Positions 60,743 to 64,000 of a DNA stretch of 64,000 bases are shown here, one piece after another. Under the pieces are notes generated by a model. The model was not told where the DNA came from. It made no database searches and saw nothing but the letters and a program-made list of their open reading frames with translations. Each line of letters begins with the position of its first letter. Within the stretch, counting starts at the first letter, position 1. Both the position numbers and the translations under genes were made by a program. Origin of the DNA: Hyphobacterium sp. CCMP332 (GTDB lineage: Bacteria; Bacteroidota; Bacteroidia; Cytophagales; CCMP332); contig CP058647.1 in assembly GCA_014323545.1 (NCBI GenBank), forward strand, positions 62,001-126,000, given 5' to 3'.

Positions 60743-61846
60743 TTACGTAAATACCGAATCTCCATCTCCATCCTGAATGTGAATGTCGGCTTGAATTTTA
60801 TTTGTTTCAAATGCTTTTGCAATGATGTATCTATTGGTTATTTTTTTTTGATAAAGACTTAAAAGCCCAAGGTTTCCAAGAATTTCAATGACGGAAGAGT
60901 TATAGGTGCTTAGAGTACTGACCTTCCATTTTTTTATGTGCAGTAAAATAATATTTCGGATTGGTTCACTTCGACAATCTGTGTTTTGATAGAAGTAAGG
61001 AATTTTTAAATGAGTATTTCTCAAGGTGAATATTATAAATGCACACAACTGTCCCTTTACGTTTCTAATTTTTAAAGCTTTAATTTCGAATTTTTTGTCT
61101 ACGGAAGAGAAGTAATATTTTTTATGCATTTTGTCTTTCACCTTAGCCGAAAGGATCCAGGGATTATTTAAAATCCAATTAAAGTCTCTTGAGGATCTCT
61201 TAAATAATTCCTTATTCTGATTTTCACGAATAAATTCATTCAATTCCTCATTTACTTTTTCAATATATTCAAATTGATATCCTTCAATGGAATCCTTGAT
61301 TAACCAATATCTCCAATCCAGAAAAAAGTTGAAAAAAAGATCTTTTAGTTTAAGAATGCCCTTTAGTTTATTAAATAAAGGATGTTTGGGTGCTAATATA
61401 AAATGAAGATCAGAACGCAAATAATATCTTCTACCCTGTTTTTGACAGAGATAATTGAAACGGCCTGTTTTGTCATAAAGTTTCTTAGCCGGATCAGTAA
61501 AGCGTGTGGCAAGCAAACGATTATCCCAAAGTTCTAATCCTTTCTCTACTAGTTTGAATGCAATATTTTTACCTCTGAACGTAGGATTTATCCAAATACA
61601 AGACATCCAGGCGCATTTTTCAAAATGATCTTCATAATAAAGAAAATCGGGCAGTGTTCCCAGATAGCCGCATAGCTGGTCCTCTTCAAAACAAAGAATT
61701 AATAAAACGTCATTATCATCCAATCGTGGATTAGCCATTTGCGATATAGCCCTGTGTCTACTAATAGGCAAATTATCCATTTTGCTGTATTCTACTGAAT
61801 CAATAAAGTCCGAGAGCTGTTTTTTATTAAGCGTTTTGAATTCCAT
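60743..61846 (-). CDS. GNAT-family N-acetyltransferase-like protein
   Basis: 367 aa from the ATG at 61846, which overlaps the stop of the deacetylase gene (TAATG); a TTG four codons upstream would overlap more. GNAT core in the first 150 residues: DNDVLLILCFEEDQLCGYLGTLPDFLYYEDH, then CAWMSCIWINPTFRGKNIAFKLVEKGLELW (acetyl-CoA loop region RGKNIA). A second, less clear GNAT-like domain makes up the rest, with FKRSSRDFNWILNNPWIL and HLKIPYFYQNTD. Double-GNAT proteins next to polysaccharide deacetylases are often in polysaccharide or peptidoglycan modification. The acceptor is not known. A 122-nt gap follows to the tricorn-like gene, with no structure recognised. Confidence 0.8.
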   Translation of the reverse strand: MEFKTLNKKQLSDFIDSVEYSKMDNLPISRHRAISQMANPRLDDNDVLLILCFEEDQLCGYLGTLPDFLYYEDHFEKCAWMSCIWINPTFRGKNIAFKLVEKGLELWDNRLLATRFTDPAKKLYDKTGRFNYLCQKQGRRYYLRSDLHFILAPKHPLFNKLKGILKLKDLFFNFFLDWRYWLIKDSIEGYQFEYIEKVNEELNEFIRENQNKELFKRSSRDFNWILNNPWILSAKVKDKMHKKYYFSSVDKKFEIKALKIRNVKGQLCAFIIFTLRNTHLKIPYFYQNTDCRSEPIRNIILLHIKKWKVSTLSTYNSSVIEILGNLGLLSLYQKKITNRYIIAKAFETNKIQADIHIQDGDGDSVFT

Positions 61847-62856
61847 TATTTTCGCCAAATTTTATTTTTACCAAAAGGCCATTTCAATAAATAATAAAGC
61901 ATTTCCCCTTTTAAAATTTCATCGCCCCTTAAATCAGACGTTTCAAAAGAAATTCTCTGGAAATGAGAGTCAATATTTTCTGTTTTTAATCCTGCTCCTC
62001 CAAAGGTTTTAATCGAAGGATACTTCAAATTTATTTTTTTGAAAAAATCGTAGTTCACTCCAAAATCACTGAATGGAAAAGAAAACAATTTGTAGTTCAA
62101 ATTAAAATTGCTCTCCAGATATTGAAGGGATTTTTGAGTTTGAGAAAGCTGCTCATCAGAATTTAAATCAGAATACAAAGGGTGGTCATGGCTATGTGCA
62201 CCAAAATAAAAGCCGCGGTCTATTAAAGATTTTATTTGAGTTGAATCCAAATAAGGTTTTTCTTTTTTCAGAAAAATATTGAAATTCAAATCTATCTTTT
62301 CAGCGATATCATCCAATCGTTTTGATTCTAGGTATTTAATAGTCAAAATATCTTGAATCACAAATTCTAAATTTTGATTTGCAAAGCCTAACAATTTCAG
62401 TCTTTGCGGATCTTTTATTATTTGATTAACAATTAAACTGGCTTTATATCTATAAAAAAGAGCTTTATTATCGACAAATGCTGAATTTAAAAAGCAAATT
62501 GCACTAAGGCCTTTCTCCTCAAGAATGGGCGCGATTACATGATAAAATTCACTCAGACCGTCATCGAAACTTAATACAAATGGGATTTTACCTTTTCGAT
62601 TTAATTCAAGGCCATTTAATAGCTCACCCGGATTCAGAGGATAATAGAACTTTAACAAATAGTCCAGATCATATCTGAATTCTCTGACCGACTTATGTCT
62701 ATAGAGAAATTTTAGGTGCGATTTAGGCTCGTCTGAAATACAATGATAATAGGGTAAAATACATGGAGGTTTGACCAATCCTGTCAAAAGATTTGTGGGT
62801 ATAAGCTTTGTTGCATAGCGAAGACGATTTAAAACTTGTTTTCTATAACCTGCCAA
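61846..62856 (-). CDS. Polysaccharide deacetylase family protein (CE4/NodB-like)
   Basis: 336 aa. The start codon is TTG at 62856: a stop lies seven codons upstream and no ATG precedes the conserved region. The NodB signature is present: FVLSFDDGLSEFYHVIAPIL, with the metal-binding SFDDG, and the HXXXH in FGAHSHDHPLYSD. ILPYYHCISDE at residues about 33-43 is typical of this subgroup. It would remove N-acetyl groups from a sugar polymer, outside or at the membrane, although no signal peptide is evident. It is coupled to the GNAT-like gene by TAATG. A middle insertion (residues about 135-205) separates motif 1 and motif 2. Confidence 0.87.
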   Translation of the reverse strand: MAGYRKQVLNRLRYATKLIPTNLLTGLVKPPCILPYYHCISDEPKSHLKFLYRHKSVREFRYDLDYLLKFYYPLNPGELLNGLELNRKGKIPFVLSFDDGLSEFYHVIAPILEEKGLSAICFLNSAFVDNKALFYRYKASLIVNQIIKDPQRLKLLGFANQNLEFVIQDILTIKYLESKRLDDIAEKIDLNFNIFLKKEKPYLDSTQIKSLIDRGFYFGAHSHDHPLYSDLNSDEQLSQTQKSLQYLESNFNLNYKLFSFPFSDFGVNYDFFKKINLKYPSIKTFGGAGLKTENIDSHFQRISFETSDLRGDEILKGEMLYYLLKWPFGKNKIWRK

Positions 62857-62989
62857 AACCTTATGCTTGTATTTTTACAATTTAGAATTAAGCCATTTAA
62901 AAGTTCAGAAAAGTAAATATTGTGTATTAATACTGATTCGAATAAGCAACATTTTTTTAAATTGAATGTTAAGATCAAAACACCAAAAT

Positions 62990-63841
62990 ATGAAGACTAC
63001 TTACTTATTGTTTATTGCAATGTTTTCTCTTATCGCTTATGGCTCGGCCGAAAATCAATCTACCGGCTCTGAGTCAAGTGATTCAACCATTATTGAGACT
63101 GAGGTCAAAGAATCAAAAATCGTATCCGAAGAAATTGTTTATAGCGCTGATTCTGTTGAGATGAAAGGTTTCTTGGTTTTCGATGCCAATAACTCTGAAC
63201 CAAAACCCGGAATTCTTGTAGTTCACGAATGGTGGGGTCATAATGAGCATTCAAGAAATCAGGCCAGGAAACTTGCGGAAATGGGTTATGTAGCTTTGGC
63301 TGTTGATATGTATGGAGATGGCAAACAAGCTAAGCATCCTCAGGACGCCGGAAAATTCGCAGGAATGGTCATGAGCAATCTCGAAGGAGCAAAAGCACGA
63401 TTTGATGCTGCGTATAAGGTCCTGGCCTCCAATGAAAATACTGATCCGGAAAAAATTGGCGCCATAGGCTTTTGCTTCGGTGGCAGCGTGGTACTTACCA
63501 TGGCCAATTCGGGAAAGGATCTCGATGCCGTAGCGGCTTTTCATTCCGGGGTTCAATTGCCGGTAATGCCCAATGAAAATCTTAAAGCCAAAGTATTGGT
63601 CTGCAATGGCGAAGATGATCCAATGGTGCCCGCGGAACAAGTTATGGCCTTTAAGGATGCTATGGATGCCGCGGGTGCGGATTACAAATACATAAGCTAT
63701 CCCGGAGTTGTCCATGCTTTTACCAATCCCGGAGCCGACTCCCTCGGTGCTAAATTTGACCTGCCTTTGGCTTATGACGAAAATGCAGATCGTGCAAGTT
63801 GGGAGGAAATGGAACTTCTATTCAGCTCCACTTTTAAATGA
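62990..63841 (+). CDS. Exported dienelactone hydrolase-family protein
   Basis: 283 aa from the ATG at 62990, which directly precedes the signal peptide MKTTYLLFIAMFSLIAYGSA; an in-frame ATG at 62966 is less likely. A Ser/Glu-rich linker leads to the alpha/beta hydrolase: VVHEWWGHNEHSRNQARKLAEMG, nucleophile Cys in GAIGFCFGGSVV, acid Asp in CNGEDDPMV and His in GVVHAFTNPGA. The Cys-Asp-His triad is that of dienelactone hydrolase. A periplasmic location is unusual for the catabolic enzyme but common for the wider family in Bacteroidota. The stop overlaps the next ATG (ATGA). Substrate unknown. Confidence 0.9.
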   Translation: MKTTYLLFIAMFSLIAYGSAENQSTGSESSDSTIIETEVKESKIVSEEIVYSADSVEMKGFLVFDANNSEPKPGILVVHEWWGHNEHSRNQARKLAEMGYVALAVDMYGDGKQAKHPQDAGKFAGMVMSNLEGAKARFDAAYKVLASNENTDPEKIGAIGFCFGGSVVLTMANSGKDLDAVAAFHSGVQLPVMPNENLKAKVLVCNGEDDPMVPAEQVMAFKDAMDAAGADYKYISYPGVVHAFTNPGADSLGAKFDLPLAYDENADRASWEEMELLFSSTFK

Positions 63842-64000
63842 GTTTAAAGCAAAGAGATCGAGATAGAATTATTGAAATGGCCTGGGAAGACAGAACGCCT
63901 TTCGAGGCCATTGAATTTCAATTCAATGTGACTGAAAAAGAGGTTATAGATCTTATGCGCCGAGAGTTAAAACTCAAAAGTTTTAAGCGCTGGAGAAAAC
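63838..64000 (+). CDS. TIGR03643/DUF2805-like small protein (cut by window end)
   Basis: I translated this from the ATG at 63838, which overlaps the stop of the hydrolase gene as ATGA. 54 residues are visible. The segment DRIIEMAWEDRTPFEAIEFQF and the later EKEVIDLMRRELKLKSFKRWRK are diagnostic of TIGR03643, a short (about 70-80 aa) helix-turn-helix-like protein of unknown role often near photolyase or hydrolase genes. The gene runs off the right edge. The pattern of a helix with conserved Trp and Asp followed by a basic helix suggests nucleic-acid binding, but this is inference. Confidence 0.88.
   Translation, partial: MSLKQRDRDRIIEMAWEDRTPFEAIEFQFNVTEKEVIDLMRRELKLKSFKRWRK

Noticed and set aside
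1-64000. tRNA, rRNA, CRISPR arrays, insertion sequences, attachment sites or replication origin
   Set aside because: I looked in every intergenic stretch and saw no cloverleaf with a GTTCGA-type arm, no regularly spaced repeats, no transposase and no DnaA-box cluster.

Overview
The window looks like chromosomal DNA of a free-living Bacteroidota species, probably a Cytophagales- or flavobacteria-like marine or soil bacterium. The grounds are: AT-rich intergenic DNA; promoters of the TTTG-N(19-22)-TAnnTTTG type and no strong Shine-Dalgarno sequences; a short, primary-type sigma factor; two proteins with C-terminal type IX secretion (T9SS) sorting domains; a SusC-like TonB receptor with a carboxypeptidase-like N-terminal domain; a GT3-type glycogen synthase; and a CrtD/CruF carotenoid pair. 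I see no rRNA, tRNA, CRISPR array, insertion sequence or prophage.

Layout. 1-13084 is entirely on the minus strand: an acyl-CoA ligase, a beta-propeller protein, a lipoprotein, D-aminoacyl-tRNA deacylase, then a metal module (MarR regulator, TonB receptor, a CzcA pump fused to its own outer-membrane factor, adaptor CzcB) and a MazG-like pyrophosphatase cut by the window edge. 13278-17340 holds rpoD behind a palindromic promoter, then a two-gene signalling unit: a cNMP-domain histidine kinase and a receiver/glutaredoxin-like/thioredoxin-reductase-like flavoprotein that has lost both redox cysteine motifs. 17596-25970 carries a T9SS PKD-domain protein, an EF-hand protein, two tandem PPK2 polyphosphate kinases, a nonsense-disabled lipoprotein gene, and small enzyme and transporter genes.

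26057-28965 is a tight operon of exported proteins: an OB-fold protein, two lipoproteins with unusual CX4CH/CX5CH haem-like motifs, YceI and a beta-barrel. 28966-37780 has a TPR lipoprotein, a T9SS M28 peptidase, Lrp, a probable orphan small RNA (33077-33141), a YihY operon, cysS and yidD. 38340-39997 is a half-dead arsenic locus: an intact ArsC-like phosphatase followed by an ACR3 gene with four in-frame stops and no frameshift. 40038-47781 contains DinB/TfoX-like/DUF1801 genes, an ACMSD-like amidohydrolase, map with a leaderless promoter, a glycosyltransferase, a YceI lipoprotein and the crtD-cruF pair. 47761-64000 has an SDR, an alpha/beta hydrolase, glycogen synthase, an AspA-like deacylase, a VWA-like lipoprotein, thioesterase, RhlE helicase, a tricorn-like protease, a GNAT/polysaccharide deacetylase pair, dienelactone hydrolase and a partial TIGR03643-like gene.

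The most unusual items are the cysteine-less receiver-flavoprotein and its kinase, the orphan promoter/terminator unit at 33040-33141, the CX4CH operon, the CzcA-CzcC fusion, and two pseudogenes disabled only by nonsense substitutions. All calls come from reading the sequence and recalling families; no database search was run.
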